A stretch of DNA of 64,000 bases from an uncultured Bacteroidota bacterium. Its GTDB lineage: Bacteria > Bacteroidota > Bacteroidia > Chitinophagales > Chitinophagaceae. The notes under the pieces were generated by a model. It was not told where the DNA came from, did not search any database, and was given only the letters and a program-made list of their open reading frames with translations. The stretch is taken from assembly GCA_903906365.1 (NCBI GenBank), contig CAIVKC010000067.1, positions 1-64,000 of the forward strand. Reading direction: 5' to 3'. Positions 36,807-45,105 of this stretch are shown piece by piece (the first letter of the stretch is position 1; each line of letters starts with the position of its first letter). The position numbers and the translations under genes were made by a program.

Positions 36807-36810
36807 ATGA
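36784..36810 (+). promoter_or_regulatory. Strong Shine-Dalgarno with five-codon leader frame overlapping the next start
   Basis: AAGGAGG at 36784-36790 lies only 2 nt from an ATG (36793-36795) that opens a five-codon frame MEKQS. Its TGA (36808-36810) overlaps the ATG of the regulator gene at 36807-36809. The Shine-Dalgarno is too far (16 nt) from the regulator start to serve it directly, so coupling through the mini-frame is possible. Confidence 0.4.
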
Positions 36811-37163
36811 AAAGAATACTGATCATTGACGATGACCCGGACCTGCTGAATGGTTTGCGCGCACTGCTTACCAATAAAGGATATATGACCAAAATACTAC
36901 AGGATGGAAACCTTACCGTCGGAGAAACCGAGTTCTTCCATCCCGATATCATTTTGATGGATGTACATATCGGCCAGGTGGACGGCCGGGAAATATGCCT
37001 GCAGCTTAAGCATAACAAAAAAACCAAACATATTCCCGTTATCATGATTTCGGCAGATGCCAACCAGCATGAGATCATCAGTAAATATGAGGCGGATGAT
37101 TTCATGGAAAAGCCCTTCAGCCTGAGAATACTCTATTCCAAACTGGAATCTTTGACTGCCTGA
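36807..37163 (+). CDS. CheY-like single-domain response regulator
   Basis: 118 residues forming one receiver domain with no output domain. The acidic pocket is IIDDDPD (8-12), the phosphoacceptor is Asp52 in DIILMDVHIG, a Ser/Ala switch lies in VIMISADAN, and Lys is in FMEKPFSL near 103. Such proteins act by protein-protein contact in a phosphorelay. No histidine kinase gene is adjacent, so its partner is elsewhere. Confidence 0.94.
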   Translation: MKRILIIDDDPDLLNGLRALLTNKGYMTKILQDGNLTVGETEFFHPDIILMDVHIGQVDGREICLQLKHNKKTKHIPVIMISADANQHEIISKYEADDFMEKPFSLRILYSKLESLTA

Positions 37164-37312
37164 ACCTGTTTATTCCCCATCGGCCTGTTGAAAATCCGGA
37201 CAGCTGTATGCCGGTCCTCCACTCTTCATTCCGCATGCCGTCCCCATACAGGTCCGGTTCATCCAATTTGTCTGTTTTTCGGAAAGCTCGCGCCTGCCAC
37301 CGAACTATCCCT

Positions 37313-38074
37313 TCAGGGTAAGGCCATATCACCGGCTCCGGTCACAGCCATCGTATTGCTGTCCTGAATAAAGGCGATGATTTTACAATCACCCCGGCTG
37401 ATTCCATCGGGAACCTGGAATTCCAGCGAGCCTTCGGGGCGGAGGTAGGATTTAAAATCACGAACTACATTGAGATGATGCAACTGCCGGCCGCTGTTTT
37501 CCCCTCTGCGCACATCGGACACGGCATGCCGCTGGATAAGCGCGAAATGAATCTGCTGACCCGCCAGCAGCCGGGTGCGATAGGAAATCCTGGCCTGTTG
37601 CCCACTGGTCATCGTGATCTCCATGCTGATGGGGGTGGGACTCCCCTGCCGGTATGCCTCCTGAAGCGCAGTTTTAAGCTGCCTTTCATCCAATCCCACA
37701 AAGGCTGTCCTGCCGTTGACGATGACCTGTGGCGTATAGATACTGCCAAGGCCCAGCGAAGCCGCATACTGCTGCTGTCGGAGGGAATATTCCGGCCGGC
37801 TGAAGGGGTCCTTCCAGCCCAGGTAATTCCAGTAATCTACATGATAACCCAGCATATATATCTCCCGGTCCGTCCCACCGGCATAGCGGGCCAGCAGCTC
37901 ATCGGCAGCCGGGCAACTGGAACAGCCTTCGGAGGTAAATAATTCCACCAGGGCAAATCCACCCTGCGGCATCCTGCCAGCGCCCGGCCTGTGCGGCAGG
38001 TCCTGGAAAGAAAATACGGTGCATACTGCCGCCAGGAAAATCAGGCGGGTCATTAACGGGATGAAAGGTTTCAT
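37313..38074 (-). CDS. Secreted DUF1223 thioredoxin-fold protein
   Basis: About 253 residues from the ATG at 38074 (a second ATG at 38080 is equally possible; the frame runs a further 20 codons upstream without a signal-like sequence). A signal peptide (TRLIFLAAVCTVFSFQ) precedes LVELFTSEGCSSCPAADELL, the DUF1223 hallmark with Cys51 and Cys54 as a CxxC redox pair. Later segments YHVDYWNYLGWKDPFS and YTPQVIVNGR are also typical. Members are found in the envelope, and their biochemical role is not established. Confidence 0.9.
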   Translation of the reverse strand: MKPFIPLMTRLIFLAAVCTVFSFQDLPHRPGAGRMPQGGFALVELFTSEGCSSCPAADELLARYAGGTDREIYMLGYHVDYWNYLGWKDPFSRPEYSLRQQQYAASLGLGSIYTPQVIVNGRTAFVGLDERQLKTALQEAYRQGSPTPISMEITMTSGQQARISYRTRLLAGQQIHFALIQRHAVSDVRRGENSGRQLHHLNVVRDFKSYLRPEGSLEFQVPDGISRGDCKIIAFIQDSNTMAVTGAGDMALP

Positions 38075-38517
38075 AAACATGTATTTTGAGGAGTTCAGAT
38101 TACTCCTGTTCCATAACGGGCGGAATATAGGGCGTTGCAAAGGCTGTATTACCAGCCAAAGACCTGCACCGGGCGGGGGGGATTGGGAAGATCACGCTAA
38201 CCCGTATCCCAGCCGGCTGCAGCCATCCTGCCCGGAACAGGAAGCCTCCTGTCCTCTTTACCCCCGCCTGGCCCTGGCATGAACTGCCTGGAAGGGGCGC
38301 AGGAGAAAGTGCATAGACCGCAAAGCCGCTTTCTACCCTAAAATTACGGCAACGGGCCGCCAGGCTATGTCGCTCCCATGACAATTGCCCTGGCTCCTGC
38401 TATTTTAACTACTTTTTCAGGGAATGGGAAATGACCCCTCCCCCCGGCGGCCTTCCCGGGCCCTGTGCCGGGCATGAAAAAAAATTATGGTAACTTTCCT
38501 GTAAGCAGGAGGTGCAT
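38075..38517. other. Divergent intergenic region, no gene seen
   Basis: 443 nt separate the DUF1223 gene from the plus-strand gene at 38518. GC-rich self-complementary stretches occur near 38450-38475 (CCGGGCCCTGTGCCGGG) but no T-run follows. No further gene is supported. Confidence 0.4.
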
Positions 38518-40089
38518 ATGAAAATCAGGCTGATTGGAGCCATGGCCTGGCTGGCAATGTTGGCCGGTTCCCCGTTGAGGGCCCAGCAGGTATTGTATTC
38601 CCCCTACCTGTATGACCGGTCAAATACCAACAGCCTGGTGGCTGGAAAATCCGGGGAGTATTACTGGATGCGAAGGGAACAATCCCTAAGGTCTCACCGA
38701 ACTTACGGCCACGGGGAGCAACCGCCGGTAAGCAGCTTTGACATATACGACAACCGCCTTCGCTGGACCAATGCCACGCCCTGGTCACCCCCTTTAGAGG
38801 GTGCCATCAAGCAATACCTTGTTCCTGCGGTGGATTTTTTTGATGAAGTATTCCTGGTGCAGGGCCTCGAAAGCACAGAAATCCGATTGCGCAGGTACAG
38901 CCCGGAGGGAACCCTGCTGTCAGCAGACAGACTGGTAGGAAGTTTGCCTTTCCGGGAATCGGCCGGCAGTTTTCTGATGGTCCGCTCCGAGTACAAAAAC
39001 CGCATCCTGCTATTGGGTTTTGAACCAAAACCCGGTAGCGCCCCGCTGATCCATTCCATCCTGTTTGGCCCGGACTGGAAGCCGCTTTCCCGGCAGGTTT
39101 ACCGGCATCCTTTCTTTTGCCAGCCATACCTCCAGGACGATCCCGTCTCCCTGATCGGAGCCCCTTTCAGCTCTGTGCCCCTGCAGCTGGCCAATGACGG
39201 ACAATGGCTGATGATCTCTCCTTCAAGAAGTAACCAAAACTACCTGATGTTTCACTTTTGTGCAACAGACAACAGTTTTTCCTACCGGGAAATCAAACTT
39301 CCGGCAGATATGGCAAGGATGGAGATATCCTTATGCCTGGACAATGAGCGGCAGGATGCCTGTGCAGGCATACTCAGCAGGCTTTCCTTTACCAGCCTGA
39401 GCCAGGTCCAGGTCACCCATTACGACCTGCATCTCCAGCATTTCGATTTTGATTCATCCTACCTCTTCAATACCCTTTCGGGCGGCAGGCTTCAAAGCGA
39501 CCAGCTGACCCGGGAAACCTTCCTGGCCGTTCCGGCAAAAGGCTTCCTGCTTCTCAAAGAATATGGGCGGGAATTTACGGACTGGTACCACAATCCGATG
39601 ACCGGCGGGGAAGACTGGAACCCGGAATTATTGTTCGCCCTCCGTTCACAGGCTGGCAGTGAAGCCGCTTTCCCCCTGAAGCGCGAAGGCTATAGCCGCC
39701 TGGGGGTCCTGGCCGGGGAAGGGCCCTTTGCCGATGAGGGTAACCTGAACCTTTACTTTTTCCCCTCCCGGCCAGCGGACAGTTGCTGGAGCGGTAAAAT
39801 CACCCAGGCCCAGCAGACACAGGCCAATGCCCCCGGCCTTTCCTACCTGGTGATACCCAGGAAGGAAAGATTATACATACTCTATAACATCAGCCTGAAC
39901 CAGGATACAAAAAGCGGTACCTCAGACATTCTGGACTGCCAGGGAAACCAGCTCTCCGAAGGGGGCATCGCTTTTTGGAGCAGGAGGTATGTACTTTCCT
40001 TCCAGCATGCCATCCAAATTGAAGAAAACGAAGTGGCGGTTCCCTATTCCGATAACCAGCGCCATGGCATGGCCATCATCCGTTTTTGA
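38518..40089 (+). CDS. Secreted protein of unknown function
   Basis: About 523 residues. The ATG at 38518 is chosen because AGGAGG lies 5 nt upstream (38507-38512); a GTG 6 nt earlier is inside that site. A signal peptide (GAMAWLAMLAGSPLRAQ) is followed by a long beta-rich region with repeated aromatic/Gly strands (for example LYNFSRTP-like and LRYSPEGTLL motifs), suggesting a propeller-like or barrel fold. No enzymatic motif is recognised. It ends 19 nt from the convergent GntR gene and could belong functionally to the rhamnose locus, but this is not shown. Confidence 0.62.
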   Translation: MKIRLIGAMAWLAMLAGSPLRAQQVLYSPYLYDRSNTNSLVAGKSGEYYWMRREQSLRSHRTYGHGEQPPVSSFDIYDNRLRWTNATPWSPPLEGAIKQYLVPAVDFFDEVFLVQGLESTEIRLRRYSPEGTLLSADRLVGSLPFRESAGSFLMVRSEYKNRILLLGFEPKPGSAPLIHSILFGPDWKPLSRQVYRHPFFCQPYLQDDPVSLIGAPFSSVPLQLANDGQWLMISPSRSNQNYLMFHFCATDNSFSYREIKLPADMARMEISLCLDNERQDACAGILSRLSFTSLSQVQVTHYDLHLQHFDFDSSYLFNTLSGGRLQSDQLTRETFLAVPAKGFLLLKEYGREFTDWYHNPMTGGEDWNPELLFALRSQAGSEAAFPLKREGYSRLGVLAGEGPFADEGNLNLYFFPSRPADSCWSGKITQAQQTQANAPGLSYLVIPRKERLYILYNISLNQDTKSGTSDILDCQGNQLSEGGIAFWSRRYVLSFQHAIQIEENEVAVPYSDNQRHGMAIIRF

Positions 40090-40108
40090 TTTTATACCAC
40101 CAGGGCCC

Positions 40109-41140
40109 CTACAGGGAATCGCGCAAAGTCAGGTGGAAGGGAATGGCCACTTTTTCGGCAGATTTTTCAAGGATCAGGCGGGCCGCCTCTTCACCCATCA
40201 GCTGGAAATCCGTGGAAATGGTGGTGATCCCGCTGAGGATGATTTTTTTTAGAGGCGTTTCATTATAGGAGATCACACCCACGTCCCTGCCGACCTGCAG
40301 GCGGCTGTCGAGTATTTTTTCCACAAGCAGTACAAGGTCATTTTCCATCAGGCTGATGTAGGCCGTTCCCGGGGAAATTTTTTCTGCTGAAATATCGGAG
40401 AGTACTTCGTAATTGAAAGCGTACTGGTTACAAAAATGCAGGAAGCCTTTTACGATTTCGGTCGGGTGATAGGTATATTCCGGAAAGAAGAGCTTGAGGG
40501 TATCGTACTTATGGAGCCTGTCCAACGCCTGTTCCAGGGCGCCGCGTATATCCTTTTCAAAATCCTCGTAAACAGCACCGAAGGGTCCCTGAATGTCGGG
40601 CAGGATTTTATCGAGCAGGATGAGTTTATGTTTGGGAATGGTATCGATGATCTGTCGCGCCGCCTGGGTTTCCTCCAGGAAATGCGCAATGATGACATAG
40701 TATGAATAATCTTCCTGGTGGTTTTTGATCAGCTCCCGAAACAGGGAATGGTCATTATTGTAAATAAAGAAATCTATAGCGGCAGATTCCCCCAGCCTGG
40801 CCACAAATGCATCGTAAATGATCTTCTTGTGGGTACTCAGTTTATTGAAGAGCAGGAATATCTTCGTCCTTCTGTCCACCTGGGTATGAGCGATGAAATA
40901 GCCTTTTCCCGGAACAGACTGTATGACGCCCAGTCTTTTGAGTTCCCGGTAAGCCCTGATGCAGGTATCCCGGGATATATCCAGCTCGTGACTCAGGTCG
41001 TTAACGGAAGGAAGCAGGTATCCCTGGTGTATTTTGCCGTCTGTAATGCCGCGCAGCATGGCATTGACCACCTGCTGGTATTTGGGCGTAGCCGAATACT
41101 CGTCGATGCAGATCGTCCTGAAAATGGGTTCATCCTCCAT
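40109..41140 (-). CDS. GntR-family regulator with sugar-binding-like domain, probable rhamnose regulator
   Basis: 343 residues: a GntR-type winged helix at about 20-95 (LLPSVNDLSHELDISRDTCIRAYRELKRLGVIQSVPGKGYFI) joined to a periplasmic-binding-protein-like effector domain of the LacI type (TYHPTEIVKGFLHF, DRDVGVISYNETPLK-like). This architecture is that of Bacteroidota regulators of sugar operons such as fucose and rhamnose. It is divergent from the rhamnosidase operon, with a tandem decamer between them, so control by rhamnose or a derivative is the likely job. Confidence 0.87.
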   Translation of the reverse strand: MEDEPIFRTICIDEYSATPKYQQVVNAMLRGITDGKIHQGYLLPSVNDLSHELDISRDTCIRAYRELKRLGVIQSVPGKGYFIAHTQVDRRTKIFLLFNKLSTHKKIIYDAFVARLGESAAIDFFIYNNDHSLFRELIKNHQEDYSYYVIIAHFLEETQAARQIIDTIPKHKLILLDKILPDIQGPFGAVYEDFEKDIRGALEQALDRLHKYDTLKLFFPEYTYHPTEIVKGFLHFCNQYAFNYEVLSDISAEKISPGTAYISLMENDLVLLVEKILDSRLQVGRDVGVISYNETPLKKIILSGITTISTDFQLMGEEAARLILEKSAEKVAIPFHLTLRDSL

Positions 41141-41166
41141 GGCCGATAAATGTACTAAAAAGATGT

Positions 41167-41186
41167 TTCATACCAGTTCATACCAG
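41167..41186. promoter_or_regulatory. Perfect tandem decamer, candidate operator of the GntR regulator
   Basis: TTCATACCAG is repeated exactly twice, 41167-41176 and 41177-41186, so the copies lie one DNA turn apart. It lies 26 nt from the regulator's start codon and 67 nt upstream of the rhamnosidase start. Operators of this GntR type are often CTGGTATGAACTGGTA-like, which this contains on the minus strand. Confidence 0.6.
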
Positions 41187-41253
41187 ATGGATTGAAAAAT
41201 TGATATAGTTTCACAGGCACAACCTGTTTTCATAACGCTATAAGCTTCGCCCA

Positions 41254-43968
41254 ATGAGAAAGAAATATGGCATTTTAGCCATGCTTAGTCTTCTTTGTTT
41301 GTATGCACCGGCCCAGCTGAAGGTGCTAAACCTCCTGACCGAAAATCTTTCCAACCCCCTGGGCATCGATAACAGTAAGCCCAGGTTCTCCTGGCAGCTG
41401 TCCGCAGAGGCCAGAAACGTCCTGCAGGCTTCCTATGAAATCAGGGTCTTTGGGGATGGCGGCGTCAAAGACCGGATATGGAGCAGCGGACAGGTTGCCT
41501 CCGGTCAATCGGTCCTGGTGCCCTACGGAGGCCCCGCCCTTTCGCCGGGAAAAAAATATTTCTGGCAGGTTCGCGTCCGCGATCAGGGGGGGAGCCCGTC
41601 TCCCTGGAGTGCGACGGCGTCCTGGCAGATGGGGCTGCTTCAACCTTCCGACTGGACGGCCCGGTGGATAGGCCCCGGCTACGGAGAACCTCCGGTGAAT
41701 CAGCCCAGCCCCCTGTTGCGAAAGACCTTTTCCCTCCGGGGAAACATCAAGTCTGCAACGGTCTATGTAACGGCTCACGGCCTCTACGAAGCCCATATCA
41801 ACGGCCGCCGGGTGGGGGACAGTTACCTGACGCCTGGCTGGACCAGCTATAACAAAAGACTGCTCTACCAGGCCTATGATGTAACGGGCCTGCTTCGTCC
41901 CGGCAGCAATGCGATGGGCGTCACGCTTGGCAGCGGTTGGTACCGCGGACACCTGGCATGGGATGATCACAAAAATTTATATGGCAGCGATGTGTCCCTG
42001 CTTTTGGAGCTGGTGATCGAATACGCAGACGGCACCACCCAGCGCGTGGTCTCTGACAGCAGCTGGCGGTCCGCTACGGGGGAAATCCGGAGCTCGGAAA
42101 TTTATGACGGCGAGCAAATCGATGCCAGGCTCGGGAAAAAGGACTGGACACTGGCCAGTTTTGACGACAGGGACTGGATCCCTGTTAAGCAGGAAAACTT
42201 TTCACTAAATAATCTGCTGGCCTCGGCAAACGAGCCCGTAGTTAAGCATGAAACCTTCCAACCCCGGCGAATATTCAGGACCCCGAAGGGGGAGCAGGTA
42301 ATTGACTTCGGACAGAACCTGGTCGGATGGGTGGTCCTGCGAGTAAGAGGCCATGCAGGGGATACCATTCGTGTTTCCCATGCAGAAGTCCTTGACAAGT
42401 CAGGCAACTTTTATACGGACAACCTCAGACAGGCCAAATCACAGGATACCTACATACTAAAAGGGGGAGGCGAGGAAATATTTGAACCGCATTTCACCTT
42501 CCATGGTTTTCAGTTCATCAAGGTGGAAGGCTACCCCGGAGACCTGCAACCGGCGGATTTTACGGCAGTGGCCCTGTATTCGGATATGAAGCAGACCGGA
42601 TCTTTTGGTTCCTCCAATCCATTGATCAATCAGTTGCAGCATAATATACAATGGGGACAAAGGGGCAATTTCCTGGACGTTCCGACGGATTGCCCCCAGC
42701 GGGACGAACGCCTCGGCTGGACAGGCGATGCACAGGTATTCTCCCGCACGGCCGCCTTCAATATGGGAGTAAATAACTTTTTTGCCAAATGGCTGAAGGA
42801 TCTGGCCGCCGACCAGGCCTCCAGCGGAAGTGTGCCTTTCGTGGTACCCAATGTGCTCAATCCCAGCGACGGTGGATCGGCCGGATGGGCAGATGCCGCC
42901 ACCATCATCCCCTGGAACATGTACCTGGCTTATGGTGACCGCAACATACTGGAGCAACAATACCCCAGCATGAAGGCCTGGGTGGATTATATGACCGCCC
43001 ACAGTCAGCAGGACCTGTGGAATACCGGTTTTCATTTCGGGGACTGGCTTTTTTACCGGCCCGAGGACGACAATGACGGCAGGGCTGCCGTCACCGACAA
43101 ATACCTGATCGCCCAGTGCTTCTTCGCCCATTCCACCCAACTGCTGGCCAGCACGGCAGCCCTGCTTGGAAAACAATCGGATGCAGATCATTATACCGCC
43201 CTGCTGTCCCGAATCAGGGAGGCCTTCGTGAAAGAATACCTCACTCTTTCCGGCAGGCTGGTCTCCGGCACCCAGACCGCCTATGTGCTGGCCCTTGAGT
43301 TTGACATGCTGCCGGAGGCCCTTCGCAGGCAGGCAGCCCAAAGACTGGCCGATAATGTAAAGGATTATGACTATCACCTCACTACCGGTTTTTTGGGTAC
43401 CCCCTATCTCTGTCATGTGCTCAGCCGTTTTGGTTATACCGATATCGCTTACAAACTGCTGCTGCAGGACTCCTATCCCTCCTGGCTATACCCGGTAAGG
43501 ATGGGCGCCACCACCATCTGGGAAAGATGGGACGGCATCAAGCCGGACAGCAGTTTCCAGACCCCGGGCATGAATTCCTTCAATCACTATTCCTATGGAG
43601 CCATCGGCGACTGGATGTACCGTGTGATGGCCGGGCTGGATACCTATGAAGACGGACCTGGTTACCATCACATACGGGTGATGCCCCATCCCGGCGGAGG
43701 GTTTACCCGGGCCCGGGCTGAGCTGGCCACTTCCTACGGAAGGCTCTCCTCGAAATGGACCCTTCAGGACGGGAAATATACCTTTGACATAGAAATCCCC
43801 GCCAATACCACCGCTGATATCTTTATCCCTGCCGGCGGGCCCGCAAAGGTTAGTGAAACCGGCCGTCCGCTGCCGTCCCTGAAAACCTTCGGTATAGTGG
43901 GCATGGAAGAAGGCTATCTTCACCTACAGACCGGTTCGGGAAAATATTCATTCACCGTAAATCCCTGA
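41254..43968 (+). CDS. Alpha-L-rhamnosidase (GH78), secreted
   Basis: 904 residues with a Sec signal peptide (GILAMLSLLCLYAPAQ). It has the GH78 domain order: N-terminal beta-sandwich domains (LENLSNPLGIDNSKPRFSW, WARWIGPG-like), then an (alpha/alpha)6 barrel with DCPQRDERLGWTGDAQ at about 478-493, which holds the general-acid Glu, and a C-terminal domain. It releases L-rhamnose from plant or bacterial glycosides. It is the first gene of a rhamnose-use operon and is followed by rhaT after 3 nt. Confidence 0.95.
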   Translation: MRKKYGILAMLSLLCLYAPAQLKVLNLLTENLSNPLGIDNSKPRFSWQLSAEARNVLQASYEIRVFGDGGVKDRIWSSGQVASGQSVLVPYGGPALSPGKKYFWQVRVRDQGGSPSPWSATASWQMGLLQPSDWTARWIGPGYGEPPVNQPSPLLRKTFSLRGNIKSATVYVTAHGLYEAHINGRRVGDSYLTPGWTSYNKRLLYQAYDVTGLLRPGSNAMGVTLGSGWYRGHLAWDDHKNLYGSDVSLLLELVIEYADGTTQRVVSDSSWRSATGEIRSSEIYDGEQIDARLGKKDWTLASFDDRDWIPVKQENFSLNNLLASANEPVVKHETFQPRRIFRTPKGEQVIDFGQNLVGWVVLRVRGHAGDTIRVSHAEVLDKSGNFYTDNLRQAKSQDTYILKGGGEEIFEPHFTFHGFQFIKVEGYPGDLQPADFTAVALYSDMKQTGSFGSSNPLINQLQHNIQWGQRGNFLDVPTDCPQRDERLGWTGDAQVFSRTAAFNMGVNNFFAKWLKDLAADQASSGSVPFVVPNVLNPSDGGSAGWADAATIIPWNMYLAYGDRNILEQQYPSMKAWVDYMTAHSQQDLWNTGFHFGDWLFYRPEDDNDGRAAVTDKYLIAQCFFAHSTQLLASTAALLGKQSDADHYTALLSRIREAFVKEYLTLSGRLVSGTQTAYVLALEFDMLPEALRRQAAQRLADNVKDYDYHLTTGFLGTPYLCHVLSRFGYTDIAYKLLLQDSYPSWLYPVRMGATTIWERWDGIKPDSSFQTPGMNSFNHYSYGAIGDWMYRVMAGLDTYEDGPGYHHIRVMPHPGGGFTRARAELATSYGRLSSKWTLQDGKYTFDIEIPANTTADIFIPAGGPAKVSETGRPLPSLKTFGIVGMEEGYLHLQTGSGKYSFTVNP

Positions 43969-43971
43969 TAC

Positions 43972-45096
43972 ATGCAGATTCTTTTGGGTATTATCTTTCA
44001 TTTCATAGGCGGCTTTGCCTCTGGCAGTTTTTATATGCCCTATAAGAAGGTAAAAAGCTGGCACTGGGAATCCTATTGGATCATCGGAGGCCTGTTTTCC
44101 TGGCTGATTGTCCCACCCCTGGCAGCCTATCTGACGGTGCCTGGCTTTGCGGAGATCATACGGAATACGCCCTGGGAAGTCATCCGCTATACCATGCTGT
44201 TCGGTGTACTCTGGGGGGTGGGAGGACTGACCTACGGGCTGGGCGTCCGCTACCTGGGCATGTCCCTGGGAAATTCGGTTGTACTGGGTTTTTGTTCCGC
44301 CTTCGGGGCACTGGTGCCCTCTCTGTATTATAATTTGTACCCCGCACCAGGCAAGACCTCCTTCCGGGACCTGCTGAACAACCCATGGGGAAGGATGGTG
44401 CTGGCAGGGGTCCTGGTTTGCCTGCTGGGTATTTACATCTGCGGCCGGGCCGGTATGTCCAAGGAGAAGGAACTGCCGGATGCTGAAAAGAAAAAATCCG
44501 TCGCAGAATTCAGCCTGGTCAAGGGGTTGGTGGTAGCCATCATTTCAGGTATCCTCAGTGCCTGTTTCAATTTCGGCATTGAAGCCGGAAAACCCATGGC
44601 TGAGGCCGCTGTCAGGGCGGGTTTCAACCCGTTATACCAAAACAATGTGATCTATATCACCCTGCTGTGGGGCGGCCTGTCCACCAATTTCATCTGGTGC
44701 ATGTTGCTTAACTGGCGCAATAAGAGCTTTGGTGACTATACGGATAAAAAATCGCCGCTTGTCCGGAATTATATTTTTTCCGCGCTGGCAGGCACCACCT
44801 GGTTTCTGCAGTTCTTCTTTTATGGTATGGGGGAAAGTAAACTGGGAAACGGGGCCAGTTCCTGGATCCTGCATATGGCATTTATCATTTTAGTGGCCAA
44901 TATGTGGGGCATCCTGCTCAAGGAATGGAAAGGGGTCAGCAAAAAAACGACCGTAACCATCTCCCTGGGCATTCTCATCATCATCGTGTCGGTATTACTG
45001 GTTGGTTACGGCAATGCGCAAAAACCAAAAGAAACCTCGGCATTGGCCCCCGCCGGGGGAGCTGCCTGGAGCATGCATCAACAAACATCTAAATAA
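43972..45096 (+). CDS. rhaT: L-rhamnose/proton symporter RhaT
   Basis: 374 residues with about 10 membrane segments. Family motifs are present: FIGGFASGSFYMPYKKVKSWHWESYW at the start, GLTYGLGVRYLGMSLGNSVVLGFCSAFG, FNFGIEAGKPMAE, and a C-terminal WILHMAFIILVANMWGILLKEW. The E. coli protein has 344 residues; the extra length is in the loop near 150-170 and the tail. It imports rhamnose freed by the rhamnosidase. The start is 3 nt after the rhamnosidase stop codon. Confidence 0.93.
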   Translation: MQILLGIIFHFIGGFASGSFYMPYKKVKSWHWESYWIIGGLFSWLIVPPLAAYLTVPGFAEIIRNTPWEVIRYTMLFGVLWGVGGLTYGLGVRYLGMSLGNSVVLGFCSAFGALVPSLYYNLYPAPGKTSFRDLLNNPWGRMVLAGVLVCLLGIYICGRAGMSKEKELPDAEKKKSVAEFSLVKGLVVAIISGILSACFNFGIEAGKPMAEAAVRAGFNPLYQNNVIYITLLWGGLSTNFIWCMLLNWRNKSFGDYTDKKSPLVRNYIFSALAGTTWFLQFFFYGMGESKLGNGASSWILHMAFIILVANMWGILLKEWKGVSKKTTVTISLGILIIIVSVLLVGYGNAQKPKETSALAPAGGAAWSMHQQTSK

Positions 45097-45105
45097 AAAA
45101 ATCAT

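Noticed and set aside
42457-43416. Minus-strand frame of 319 codons inside the rhamnosidase gene
   Set aside because: Shadow frame of the GH78 catalytic domain.
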